Below are positions 7,628 to 15,988 of a stretch of DNA of 64,000 nt, piece after piece. The stretch is from the NCBI GenBank assembly GCA_049514555.1, contig JBEKUY010000001.1, forward strand, positions 434,001-498,000. Reading direction: 5' to 3'. Positions within the stretch are counted from its first letter, which is position 1, and each line of letters opens with the position of its first letter. Made by a program: the position numbers and the translations under genes. The notes under the pieces are model-generated. The model had not been told where the DNA came from, ran no database searches, and saw only the letters and a program-made list of their open reading frames with translations. The DNA is from JBEKUY01 sp049514555. GTDB lineage: Bacteria; Acidobacteriota; Terriglobia; Acidiferrales; UBA7541.

Positions 7628-9130
7628 ATGGCTGCGACTCTCCCTCTCCCGACTGGCCCAAAGGTGTCGAGACAAGGTCTGCCCTTCTGGATGGATCGCG
7701 TGATCGCGGAAATGGAGCGCGTCGAAACGCACGAAGATCCCGACGCCGTCCACGATCTTCGGGTAGCGCTGCGACGCTGCCGCTCACTCGCCAAGGCCAT
7801 GAGCGAAGTGGACCCACATCCCGCCTGGCGCCAACTGAGGAAGACCAGCCGGAAGATCTTCCGGCAACTCGGAGCGCTGCGCGACGCGCAAGTACTGACC
7901 GAATGGGTCACCAAACTGGGATTGCCCGACGATCCCGTCACCGTTGTACTCAAGACAGGGCTGGCGGAGCGTGAACGCGACGCCCACAAGAGGGCCACCA
8001 GCGCTGTGGCTGCCTTCGATGAACAACAATGGAGGGAGTTGCGCCGCGTCCTGCAAAGGCGCTCGGGGCTGGTTCCGCCTGAAAGCCCGGCGGCGCGCTG
8101 CCTGGCGCTCGAACGTTACGAAGAGGCTCATGCCTTGCATGAGAAGGCCCGGCACAGCCGCAGCGCTGCCTCTTGCCACGCCTTGCGCATCGGCATCAAA
8201 CAGTTCCGCTACACGGTCGAGAGTTTTCTTCCCGGGCGATGCAGCGAATGGGAGGACGAGCTGAAGCGCGTGCAAGACCTGCTCGGCGAGGTGCACGATC
8301 TCGACGAGCTCAGCCGGCTCCTCAGAGAAGAGAGGTCCACAAGGGGCGCGGCTTCACTCCCTCAGTGGCGCGAAGCCCTCGCGCGGGAACGCGCCGAGCG
8401 GCTGAGCGCGTATCGCCGGACTACTCGCGGGAAGCAGAGCCCCTGGCTAACCTGGCGGAAGGGTCTGCCTTCGGAGACTCAACTGGGGGCCACCAGCCTG
8501 GCGCGGCTGAATGTTACGGCGGCCGCGCTCGATCCGCAGCCGCGCAAGTCGCGCGAAATCGAGAAGCTGTCGCTTTCGCTCTTCGACGCGATGGGAGCCG
8601 CGGGCGTCACGCCGCTCTTCCGGGACAGGAAGGCTCGGCAAGTGTTGCGCGCGGCCGCGCGCCTGCACAACATCGGACGGAGCGAGAGCAAGAAGGGCCG
8701 GCACAAGGCAGCGCAGAAAATCATCTCGCGACTCGTTCCGCCGCCCGGTTGGTCCTCCGACGATCTCGCTGAGCTCGCGTGGATCGTACGCTTTCACCGC
8801 GGGCCCGAACCGACCAAACCGCGCCGTGGCTTTTCCGAACTGCCTTCTGAGCGGCACGGCCGCGTCATGATTCTGTGCGGATTGATCCGGCTGGCGCGAG
8901 CGCTCCGGCGTGCCCCCGTGGAACCGGATGTCCCCGTGGAGGCTGAATTGTCCTTCGATGGCATCGTCCTCCGCGTGCCTGGATTAGCCGACACGCAGGC
9001 AAACGCCGCGCGTCTGGCTGCAGGAAAGCACGTCCTGGAGACAGCTCTCGGCCGCGCGCTTCTGATCAAACCCATTGCTGCCGAAGGCGCGGCTTCCGCA
9101 CAGGCGATCCTCACACCCTTGGCCGGATAG
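7628..9130 (+). CDS. CHAD-domain protein with degenerate Ppx-like HD domain
   Basis: This encodes 500 residues. Residues about 20-270 form a CHAD domain, an alpha-helical repeat rich in conserved His/Arg (VHDLRVALRRCRSL at 41-54, SCHALRIGIKQFRYTVESF around 182-200). CHAD domains are known to bind polyphosphate. Residues about 310-495 resemble the C-terminal HD part of exopolyphosphatase Ppx/GppA (AARLHNIGRSES, then ELAWIVRFHRG). The HD dyad reads H347-N348 instead of His-Asp, so this part is probably not a hydrolase. The gene converges on sixA and ppx, 22 bases away, which supports a polyphosphate-related role. The probable function is polyphosphate binding or regulation; no enzymatic role is claimed. 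Confidence 0.85.
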   Translation: MAATLPLPTGPKVSRQGLPFWMDRVIAEMERVETHEDPDAVHDLRVALRRCRSLAKAMSEVDPHPAWRQLRKTSRKIFRQLGALRDAQVLTEWVTKLGLPDDPVTVVLKTGLAERERDAHKRATSAVAAFDEQQWRELRRVLQRRSGLVPPESPAARCLALERYEEAHALHEKARHSRSAASCHALRIGIKQFRYTVESFLPGRCSEWEDELKRVQDLLGEVHDLDELSRLLREERSTRGAASLPQWREALARERAERLSAYRRTTRGKQSPWLTWRKGLPSETQLGATSLARLNVTAAALDPQPRKSREIEKLSLSLFDAMGAAGVTPLFRDRKARQVLRAAARLHNIGRSESKKGRHKAAQKIISRLVPPPGWSSDDLAELAWIVRFHRGPEPTKPRRGFSELPSERHGRVMILCGLIRLARALRRAPVEPDVPVEAELSFDGIVLRVPGLADTQANAARLAAGKHVLETALGRALLIKPIAAEGAASAQAILTPLAG

Positions 9131-9152
9131 CGCGACGGTTCGGTCTTCCGTT

Positions 9153-9647
9153 TTAGAGGCGGCGGAGGATTTTGGGAGGGCACAGCCAGAGGAGTTTCCC
9201 CGCGGGAGGAGAGAGCTGTTCAAGTTCGAGGCAGGCCACCCCGGCCTTCTTCAGCGACGTAAAAGCGTGCTCCACGCCGATGGCCAGGGCGAGCGCCTCA
9301 TCCAAGTGCGGGGCATGTCCAAAACAGAAAACACTCTTCGCTTGTTTCTGCTTGGTCAATTCACGGAATAGCAGTTCGGGATCGGCCCCGGGCAAGAGAG
9401 CATCCATCCGCAGAATCTTCTCCTTCGGAAAACCGAGAGCCTCGGCAAAAATCTCTGCGGTCTGCACCGCGCGCAGATAAAGACTCGAAACGAGCAGGTC
9501 AGCGGAAACGCCGAGGGCCTCGACACCTTCAGCCGCGCGCTTGGTTTTCTCGACGCCTTCCGGCGTCAGATAGCGTTCGGCCTCGGGGGGACACTTCGCT
9601 TCCGTCCGGTCAATCGCCATCCCGTGGCGAACCAGAAAGAGTCGCAT
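9153..9647 (-). CDS. sixA: Phosphohistidine phosphatase SixA-like
   Basis: This 164-residue histidine phosphatase of the SixA branch carries the RHG catalytic motif at residues 7-9 (FLVRHGMAID), the SSLYLRAVQTAEIF segment and a second histidine in CFGHAPHLDE. SixA proteins dephosphorylate phosphohistidine on histidine-phosphotransfer domains. The branch is short, so another small phosphomonoester is possible. It is the last gene of a tight minus-strand run (two kinase-like genes, ppx, sixA), 30 bases after ppx. Confidence 0.83.
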   Translation of the reverse strand: MRLFLVRHGMAIDRTEAKCPPEAERYLTPEGVEKTKRAAEGVEALGVSADLLVSSLYLRAVQTAEIFAEALGFPKEKILRMDALLPGADPELLFRELTKQKQAKSVFCFGHAPHLDEALALAIGVEHAFTSLKKAGVACLELEQLSPPAGKLLWLCPPKILRRL

Positions 9648-9677
9648 GGCGTTTTTCCGCCTCTCGGTGTGCAGGTT

Positions 9678-11219
9678 TCACTCGCGGCTTTGCCGGAGGA
9701 ACAGAGTGACATGAAACTCCTTTTCAAACAACTCGGCGCTCTTTTGGGCGTCCTGAAGCTCCTCGCGGGCGTCACCTTTGGCGGCTACCTCCAAGCCAAT
9801 CGTGCCGCGCCGGAAGTCGGCTCGAATGCGGGTGAGCAGTTGCCGGCGGGAGTCATCGAGAGCCTCGGCAATGCGCAGGAGCGAGGCGAGGCGGCGAACG
9901 ATTCTCTGCCGGCTATCGTTCAAGAGACCGAAACGGCCATGATGCGAGACCGGGGCGGTCTTGCGGTTGTGGTACCGGACGAGGCCGGCAATCGCCTCGC
10001 GGCGCCATCCCTCGAGACCGGGGATATCACCGTGAAGGACCAGGTATTCGCCGTGCCGGTGATGGCCTCGATGGTTCACTGCGTGGCCCACGTCATGCAG
10101 CAGCGCACCGGCTTCGAGCAGGACCCGGGATTCGCTTCCGAGGTGATGCACCGGCTGGAGCTGGTCGAAGAGCGCAAGACTCAATTGGCGGACTTGCTCG
10201 GCGTGACGCTCGTCCGGCTCGAGCCGCCGTGCAAAGCGCCGGACGGCAAGAAGCAATTGACGGTCTTCCGGTGAATAACGGTGCCGCTCGCGTCTCGAGA
10301 AGACCTCGCGCGCAAGCTCCTGAAGCAAACCCTCGCGGACTCCCACGCCGGGGACGAGAAAGGAACGAATACCCAGGTATCGCCCGAGCGTCAGGAGGGT
10401 CAGGGTCGCGACGGCCATGACGTCGGCGCGGTCGCGGCGGACGCCGAACGCTTCCATGCGCGCGCGCAAGTTTCGGCCGAGAATCTCCGCCGCACGCTCG
10501 CGCAAGATGGGCAATTGCAACGTGGGAATGCCGTGTTCGCGCGGGCCGGGGGCAAGGACTGCCAGGGTTTCTGCGTTGCCGCCACAGGCGACGCAGGTTC
10601 CGCCCGAAAGATTCGGGCGGGCAGGCAAACGCGATTCCAATAGCGCGCGCACGTAACGCCGGACCTGCTCGGCCTGGCGAGGCCGAATGACCCCTCCCAG
10701 ATCGAGTGTGGTGAGCAGCCGGACCGCCCCCGCCGGGAGCTGAATGCTCTGGCGCATGATTCCGTCGCGAAACAGGCTGATCTCGAGACTTCCACCGCCC
10801 AAATCCAGAATGCAGCTCGGCGGGGTTTCGTGGCTCAGCGAGGCCAGGACAGCGACGCGCCCCAGGCGAGACTCTTCGGCGCCGCTGATGATTTCCAGTT
10901 GAATGCCCGCTTTCTGGCGGACGCGCCGTATGAAGGCACTTCGGTTTCGCGCTTCCCGCGTGGCGCTGGTCGCCACGGCGCGGCACCGCGCCACGCCGTA
11001 TTCGTCCATCAATTTGCGGAAGCGACGAAACGCCTGGACAGCGCTCGAAAGCAATTCCTCGCTGAAGCGTTGGCGGACAAACACGCTTTCGCCCAAGCGC
11101 AGCGGAAAACGTTCGCTGTGAACGGTCTCCATGTCGAGCGCAGAGTGCGCGCGGGCGATGGTGAGCCGGATGGCGTTGGAACCCGCGTCGATGGCGGCGA
11201 TGTGGACCGGCCCGGGCAA
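9678..11219 (-). CDS. ppx: Exopolyphosphatase / guanosine pentaphosphate phosphatase with HD domain
   Basis: This 513-residue protein of the Ppx/GppA family has an ASKHA nucleotide-binding fold (AIDAGSNAIRLTI at the N-terminus, ATSATREARNR, LDLGGGSLEIS). It is followed by a C-terminal HD domain with an intact dyad (ALLHDVGHAVNHRGHHRHGE, then VRYHNRKTAP). The expected reaction is processive phosphate removal from inorganic polyphosphate, or pppGpp to ppGpp. The start is taken as TTG 11219, seven bases after the upstream kinase gene's stop. GAGGA lies almost on top of this TTG, so the exact start is uncertain. It lies next to CHAD and sixA genes. Confidence 0.88.
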   Translation of the reverse strand: MPGPVHIAAIDAGSNAIRLTIARAHSALDMETVHSERFPLRLGESVFVRQRFSEELLSSAVQAFRRFRKLMDEYGVARCRAVATSATREARNRSAFIRRVRQKAGIQLEIISGAEESRLGRVAVLASLSHETPPSCILDLGGGSLEISLFRDGIMRQSIQLPAGAVRLLTTLDLGGVIRPRQAEQVRRYVRALLESRLPARPNLSGGTCVACGGNAETLAVLAPGPREHGIPTLQLPILRERAAEILGRNLRARMEAFGVRRDRADVMAVATLTLLTLGRYLGIRSFLVPGVGVREGLLQELAREVFSRRERHRYSPEDRQLLLAVRRFARRLEPDERHAEQVRQLSLALFDQLQPVHHLGSESRVLLEAGALLHDVGHAVNHRGHHRHGEYLVLHGDIPGLEGWRREAIAGLVRYHNRKTAPVSHHGRFGLLNDSRQRIVRRLASLLRIAEALDDSRRQLLTRIRADFRRGTIGLEVAAKGDAREELQDAQKSAELFEKEFHVTLFLRQSRE

Positions 11220-11226
11220 TCCTCAA

Positions 11227-12048
11227 TCACCGCCAGAGATGGGCCAGCGCCGAGGAAGGCGTGTACTTCGAAACGCGGATGCCGAGATGCTCGGCGATAC
11301 GCTGGCGAAGCTGCCGGTTCACGACTGGGACTGCGGCTTCACCATCCAGCTCGATAAAACCGTCGCGCTTGGACATGAGCTCGAACTCGCGCACGATCAT
11401 GGCCTGGTAGCGAATGAAGGACCAGTACAGGTCATGGGAGAGCGACATGTCGCGTCCCGCCTCCCAATAGCTGATGGCCTGGGCTTTCTTAAATTCGCGG
11501 GCAAAGGCGGTTTCGGGATGCACGTTCAGCCAGAAAGTGAGATGCGGGCGCAGGGCCATGGCATAGAGGCCGTGGAGGTAGTCCCGGTTGATTCCGCGGA
11601 CGACGCTGCGCGCGATGAGGGTGTAAATGAATCGGTCCGCCAAAACGATGGTGCCCGCCCGCAGCGCGGGAAGGATGCGATGCTCGAGCTGATCGAAGAA
11701 GTCGGTGGCATAGACGAGCGCCAGGGTCAACCGGGTGACAGCATTCTTGGCGAGCAGCTCGTCAATGTCCCGGCCCATGAGGTTCGATCGGCGCAGGCCG
11801 CTCGTTTGCACCGCGAAGCCTTCGGACTCGAGCCACTCCTGTAGCAAGGCGATCTGCGTCGAGCGGCCGGAGCCGTCCATCCCCTCGATGACGATGAGCG
11901 AGCCGGTCACTTCACGGGGATCGGCGCCGACGAGCTGCTCGCCGAAGAAGGACTTCGTGGCCTGATCCTCGGCGGGGGGCGCTTCCACGAGTGGCGCCGG
12001 TGCGGGCGTCTCGGGAGGAACGGCGGGAGTGGGTTCTTTTTCCGGCAT
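11227..12048 (-). CDS. Thymidylate-kinase-like protein, paralogue 2, Walker A Lys replaced by Arg
   Basis: This 273-residue protein has a dTMP kinase-type P-loop fold after a Pro/Ala-rich N-terminal extension of about 48 residues. The Walker A motif reads GMDGSGRST (56-64), with arginine at 62 where the family has lysine; the codon is CGC. The DRFIYTLIARS motif equivalent to the kinase DR(Y/F) motif is present. The extension and the substitution argue against this being the housekeeping Tmk. It lies two bases after its paralogue and seven bases before ppx. Activity, substrate and phosphate donor are unknown. Confidence 0.75.
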   Translation of the reverse strand: MPEKEPTPAVPPETPAPAPLVEAPPAEDQATKSFFGEQLVGADPREVTGSLIVIEGMDGSGRSTQIALLQEWLESEGFAVQTSGLRRSNLMGRDIDELLAKNAVTRLTLALVYATDFFDQLEHRILPALRAGTIVLADRFIYTLIARSVVRGINRDYLHGLYAMALRPHLTFWLNVHPETAFAREFKKAQAISYWEAGRDMSLSHDLYWSFIRYQAMIVREFELMSKRDGFIELDGEAAVPVVNRQLRQRIAEHLGIRVSKYTPSSALAHLWR

Positions 12049-12050
12049 GT

Positions 12051-12812
12051 TTACTCTTCTTCCGGCGGCCGCGGCGCAAAGCGCTTGAGGTCGATGCGCT
12101 CGGCGACAATCTCGCGCATCTGCTTTTGCAGCTTGTTGACCGGGAGCGTGCCGTCGAGCTCGACAAAACTGTCGGTCTCGACCATTTTGTCGTACTCCTC
12201 GAGAATCCGCGCTTGAAACAAGCGGAAGCTCGCCCCCCGGTCAATGGAAAGGCTCAAATCCATTCCGGCTTCGTAGTATTTCAATTTCGGCCTGCCGCTG
12301 AGAATGCGGTCAACCGCAACGTCGAGGGGAGCGCGGAAATAGAACGTGATATCGGGAACCGGGGCGAAGCGGTAGAGATTGCGCAGCCAGCGCGCGGGGC
12401 AGCCGCGAGAGGCATCGCGGGCGAAAGCCGTATAGATGTAGCGGTCCGCGAGGACGAGGTAATCGGCCTGCAAGAGCGGCATGATCTGGCGCTCGCAGCG
12501 ATCGGCGAAATCGGCCGCGTGCAACAGGGAGAACGTGACCGGCGTGAGCAAACGGCGTTGCTTGCCGCGCCGCGTGGTGGCCTTCACCAGAGGCGATGAA
12601 TTCCATTCCGTGAAATGCAACCGGAATCCGCCAATCTCGAGCCAGCGCTTCAGGAGGTAGAGCTGAGTGCTCTTGCCGGAGCCGTCGGTCCCTTCGACAA
12701 CAATCAGCGCCCCCGGATAGGCCCGGCTGGGCACGGGCCGCCCCGGCTGGGGCAGAGTGGACTTCGTCGGCTCGGTGCGCGGCGGACGCGCGGTGGATTC
12801 TTGTGCTTCCAT
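12051..12812 (-). CDS. Thymidylate-kinase-like protein, paralogue 1
   Basis: This 253-residue P-loop nucleoside-monophosphate-kinase-like protein has an intact Walker A (GTDGSGKST, 41-49) and the LVLADRYIYTAFARDAS motif typical of dTMP kinases. A 33-residue Pro/Thr-rich N-terminal extension precedes the fold. A housekeeping Tmk role (dTMP + ATP to dTDP + ADP) is possible. The pairing with a diverged second copy, and the operon with ppx and sixA, leave open a specialised role connected to polyphosphate. It is 81 bases downstream of mlaD. Confidence 0.75.
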   Translation of the reverse strand: MEAQESTARPPRTEPTKSTLPQPGRPVPSRAYPGALIVVEGTDGSGKSTQLYLLKRWLEIGGFRLHFTEWNSSPLVKATTRRGKQRRLLTPVTFSLLHAADFADRCERQIMPLLQADYLVLADRYIYTAFARDASRGCPARWLRNLYRFAPVPDITFYFRAPLDVAVDRILSGRPKLKYYEAGMDLSLSIDRGASFRLFQARILEEYDKMVETDSFVELDGTLPVNKLQKQMREIVAERIDLKRFAPRPPEEE

Positions 12813-12893
12813 GATGCCGCCTGAGACGCCTCCAGGGCGCCGCGAGACTACTTCTCCATTGTTACAAGCACGTTACAGCGGGCCGTTGCCCCT

Positions 12894-13979
12894 CTAAAAC
12901 ATCGCGAGTTTGATGTGCAGGAATTTCTTCGGATTCTGGCGGAAATCTCCGATCAGAAGCCGCAGATCCCCTGCCAGCCCGGTCAGATTATCGTATAGTT
13001 TCGGGTCGCTGAACATCTTTCCGGCCGTCGTCGTGTTTTCGTTGAGTTTTGCCGTGGCAGACGCCAGGTTTGCGCTGGTATCACGCATGTGCGTGTAAAG
13101 GGTATCGTCGGTCGCCAGTTTGCCGAGGGTTCCCTTCCCCTCGTGGACGTCCGTCAACACCGCATTGCCCTTGTCGAGCGCCTGATTGAGGTTGTTGTAC
13201 ACGGAAGGGTCGTAAATCAATTTGCCGACCGTGCCCTTCTGGTTCTGGACGTCGGCAATAATCGTGTCCGCCCGGCCCACGGCATCATAAGCTTTCTGGT
13301 ACATCTCATCGGAGACCACGAGCTTCCCGAGCGACCCCTGGCCGGCCTGGATATTGGTCACCATCTGGTCGCCTTTGCCCAAGATGCTGTTCAGACGATT
13401 GTAAGCCTGATCGTCGGTCAGGAGTTTTCCCAGCGAGCCCTTGCCTCGCTGTACGCCGGTGATGAGATCGCGCACGTCATCGGAAAGTGCCTGCATGTTC
13501 CCGAGCAGATCGGCGCTGCGCTCGACGACTTCTTTGATGGCCTTCTCCTCGGTGCCCTTCAGCTCCTGTTCATTTTTCAAAGGCACGCCAGTGAAACCGC
13601 GGGAGATGTTCACGTAGCGGTTACCGAGCAAACCTTCGGTGACCAAGCTCGCTGTCGAGTCGGTGAGGATGTCGTCCTGAAACCGCTTGTCAACTCGCAT
13701 CACCACTTCAATATTCCGGCTGCGGTCGAACACGCCTGATGCCGCGCGAGGGACAATGCGGATCGACTGCACATTACCTACGTCGACTCCATCGAGCCGC
13801 ACCGGCGCACCGGACGAAAGTCCGGCCACGTCCGGCAAGAAGGAGTGAAGCGTATATTTCGGCCCCAGCACGCCCGGGCCGGTCACATAGAAAATCCCTA
13901 CGGCCAAGATGAACAGGCCGATCAAAACGAACAGCCCTACGCGAAGTTCCGTCCAGGTCAATTGTCCTCGTTGCGCCAT
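12894..13979 (-). CDS. mlaD: MlaD/MCE-family lipid-transport protein
   Basis: This encodes 361 residues. An N-terminal membrane anchor (about 15-35, GLFVLIGLFILAVGIFYV) is followed by an MCE/MlaD domain (about 40-120, LSSGAPVRLDGVDVGNVQSI). After that comes a helical tail with four or five imperfect 45-residue units built on GSLGKLL-D-xxY (GKGSLGKLLTDDQAY, GQGSLGKLVVSDEMY, QKGTVGKLIYDPSVY, GKGTLGKLATDDTLY). In Mla systems this subunit binds phospholipid on the periplasmic side of the inner-membrane ABC transporter. It is the third gene of mlaE-mlaF-mlaD. Confidence 0.87.
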   Translation of the reverse strand: MAQRGQLTWTELRVGLFVLIGLFILAVGIFYVTGPGVLGPKYTLHSFLPDVAGLSSGAPVRLDGVDVGNVQSIRIVPRAASGVFDRSRNIEVVMRVDKRFQDDILTDSTASLVTEGLLGNRYVNISRGFTGVPLKNEQELKGTEEKAIKEVVERSADLLGNMQALSDDVRDLITGVQRGKGSLGKLLTDDQAYNRLNSILGKGDQMVTNIQAGQGSLGKLVVSDEMYQKAYDAVGRADTIIADVQNQKGTVGKLIYDPSVYNNLNQALDKGNAVLTDVHEGKGTLGKLATDDTLYTHMRDTSANLASATAKLNENTTTAGKMFSDPKLYDNLTGLAGDLRLLIGDFRQNPKKFLHIKLAMF

Positions 13980-14011
13980 GCGTCCTCGCCTCCCTTCTCG
14001 AAAACCGGAAG

Positions 14012-14845
14012 CTATTGTTCCGGCTCGACGAGAAACCTCCTCAGATAGGAATCCTTGGAATGCAAGAAGTCTTGTTGATCCCCCTCGAAGTACACCCCTC
14101 CATCCCGATACACCATGATTCTTGTTTGCGGGACTTCCCCGCTGGAACGAACGCCATTCCCGCTCAAAGAAACAACACGATTGCCGTCCGGGTCAAAGCG
14201 AAAATTCGCGAGTGCCAAGGCGTCCTGGAGGCGGTGCGTAGCCAGCAATGCGGTCACGCCGTACATGTCCCGTAGCCTCAGGATCAGAGTAATGATGGTC
14301 TGTGCAGTGACCGGATCGAGTCCCGCGGTGGGCGAATCGTATAGGACGATCGGAGGACGCGTCACCAGAGCGCGGGCGATCGACACGCGCCGCCGCATTC
14401 CGCCGGAGAGTTCCGATGGCCGCAGATCCATGGCATCTTCCATCTCCACGAACCGAAGCGCTTCCCGCACCCGCTCCTCGACTTCCTCCTCGTCCACCCG
14501 ATCCTCCCGCAGGCGGTAGGCGACATTGTCCATCACGGTCAGCGAGTCAAAAAGGGCCCCTTCCTGGAAAACGAAACCGATCTTCCGCCGGAACTCGAGA
14601 AGCACGGCCTCCGGCATCTGCGAGACTTCCTCGCCGAGAACCTGGATACGGCCGGCATCGGGCCGGAGGAGGCCCGCGGCCAGCTTGAGCGTCAGCGTCT
14701 TTCCCGTCCCGGTTTCGCCCACAAGAACCTTGGTTTCTCGGGGCGCCACGCGAAAGGAGACATTGCGGAGCACATCGCCTTCAAGGAAGCCGAGCGTGAC
14801 CCCTGCGAAGGATATGGCCGGTTCGTCGGAAGGAGCGCTGGTCAT
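14012..14845 (-). CDS. mlaF: MlaF-type ABC transporter ATP-binding protein
   Basis: This is a 277-residue ABC ATPase with Walker A GETGTGKT (43-50), Q-loop FVFQEG, signature LSGGMRRRVSIARAL (146-160), Walker B IVLYDSPTAGLD and switch histidine H204 (ATHRLQDAL). The residue after the Walker B aspartate is Ser171, in a DSPTAGLD context, where most ABC ATPases have the catalytic glutamate. It would energise the MlaE permease for phospholipid movement between membranes. The gene lies 87 bases after mlaE and 32 bases before mlaD. Confidence 0.88.
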   Translation of the reverse strand: MTSAPSDEPAISFAGVTLGFLEGDVLRNVSFRVAPRETKVLVGETGTGKTLTLKLAAGLLRPDAGRIQVLGEEVSQMPEAVLLEFRRKIGFVFQEGALFDSLTVMDNVAYRLREDRVDEEEVEERVREALRFVEMEDAMDLRPSELSGGMRRRVSIARALVTRPPIVLYDSPTAGLDPVTAQTIITLILRLRDMYGVTALLATHRLQDALALANFRFDPDGNRVVSLSGNGVRSSGEVPQTRIMVYRDGGVYFEGDQQDFLHSKDSYLRRFLVEPEQ

Positions 14846-14932
14846 GGGGCCATTGGATTATAGAAGGAAATCAGCTCGCTAGAGCAACCTTAACAATCTC
14901 CGCTCGGGTCCGTATCGCGACTTCCTCGATGA

Positions 14933-15760
14933 TCAAAAACCCTTGCCGGCGAGATATAAAGAGATTTGTGTCAGGAAGAAATTCGATACCAGAATGATGA
15001 CGCAGGAAACCACCACAGCCTGCGTCGTAGCGCGCCCCACGCCTTGCGTCCCGCCACGAACGTTCAACCCTTGAAAACAACCGACCGTCGAAAGAATGAA
15101 CCCGAACACAAGAGACTTGCTGAATCCCTGCATCAGGTCGGAAAACTCAAGGGCATGAACCGCCCGCGTCCAAAACTCCACCGGGTTGAGACGTAACGTG
15201 GAGGAGGAGATCACATAACCTCCGATGAGCCCCACGAAGTCGGTCAAACCGGTCAACAGCGGAAGCATCAATACGGTGGCGACGACGCGGGGAGTAACCA
15301 GCTTGCGAATCGGGTCGGTCCCCATGGCGCGCATGGCGTCCACCTGCTCGGTGACCAGCATGGATCCCAACTCCGACGCGATCCCGGAGGAGCAGCGGCC
15401 GGCCACGAGTATGCCGGACATCGTAGGCCCGAGCTCACGGACGAGCGCAATCGCGACGACATCGCCGGTCAAGGCGGCTTGGCCAAACCGGGTGAACTGC
15501 GAACCCGTATGCAAAACCATGACCGCACCAATAAAGAATCCCACCAGGAGCACGATGGGGAGCGACCCCACGCCGATAATATCCATCTGGTCGAGGATAT
15601 CGGAGAAGTAGCGGGGACCCGTCAGCAGAGAGGTCAAGGACCTCGCGGAAAGAAGCGAGTATTCCTGCACGGCCAGCAAGCCGCGCTTCACCCGGCGCTG
15701 GAGCCAGTCGGCCAGGGACGGCGTCGCCGGAGTCGCGAGTTTTGAGTCCGTGATTCCCAT
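14933..15760 (-). CDS. mlaE: MlaE-type ABC transporter permease
   Basis: This 275-residue integral membrane protein has five to six hydrophobic segments and the MlaE family stretch (RELGPTMSGILVAGRCSSGI, then ELGSMLVTEQVDAMRAMGTD, then RVVATVLMLPLL). It forms the membrane domain of the Mla lipid transporter with MlaF and MlaD. ATG 15760 is chosen; a TTG at 15775 would add five residues and has no better ribosome-binding site. It is the first gene of the minus-strand run that may continue through mlaF, mlaD, the kinase-like pair, ppx and sixA, and it is divergent from aroC. Confidence 0.87.
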   Translation of the reverse strand: MGITDSKLATPATPSLADWLQRRVKRGLLAVQEYSLLSARSLTSLLTGPRYFSDILDQMDIIGVGSLPIVLLVGFFIGAVMVLHTGSQFTRFGQAALTGDVVAIALVRELGPTMSGILVAGRCSSGIASELGSMLVTEQVDAMRAMGTDPIRKLVTPRVVATVLMLPLLTGLTDFVGLIGGYVISSSTLRLNPVEFWTRAVHALEFSDLMQGFSKSLVFGFILSTVGCFQGLNVRGGTQGVGRATTQAVVVSCVIILVSNFFLTQISLYLAGKGF

Positions 15761-15855
15761 GAAAACAAACGGCAACCGGTGAACGGCTATCGGGCAAGCC
15801 TATCGTTCGCGCCGTGGCGCGTCAAGCACACTGAGCGACAACGTGCGGGGTTCAC

Positions 15856-15884
15856 TGGACGGGCTCACCCGGCTCCGATAGAAT
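15856..15884 (+). promoter_or_regulatory. Possible sigma70-type promoter for aroC-def-fmt
   Basis: TGGACG (15856-15861), 17 bases, then TAGAAT (15879-15884) lie in the divergent region between mlaE and aroC. Each box matches its consensus at four or five positions. The leader to aroC would be about 98 bases. Confidence 0.35.
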
Positions 15885-15988
15885 CGTTCAAAATCGGCCG
15901 GGCTCGTTAACGGGCGTGGGCGTTCTGGTCTGTTGGAAGCCGGCGAGCCTGTGAGTTGCCGAATCGAGGAGGATTGTTCATCCAGGTC

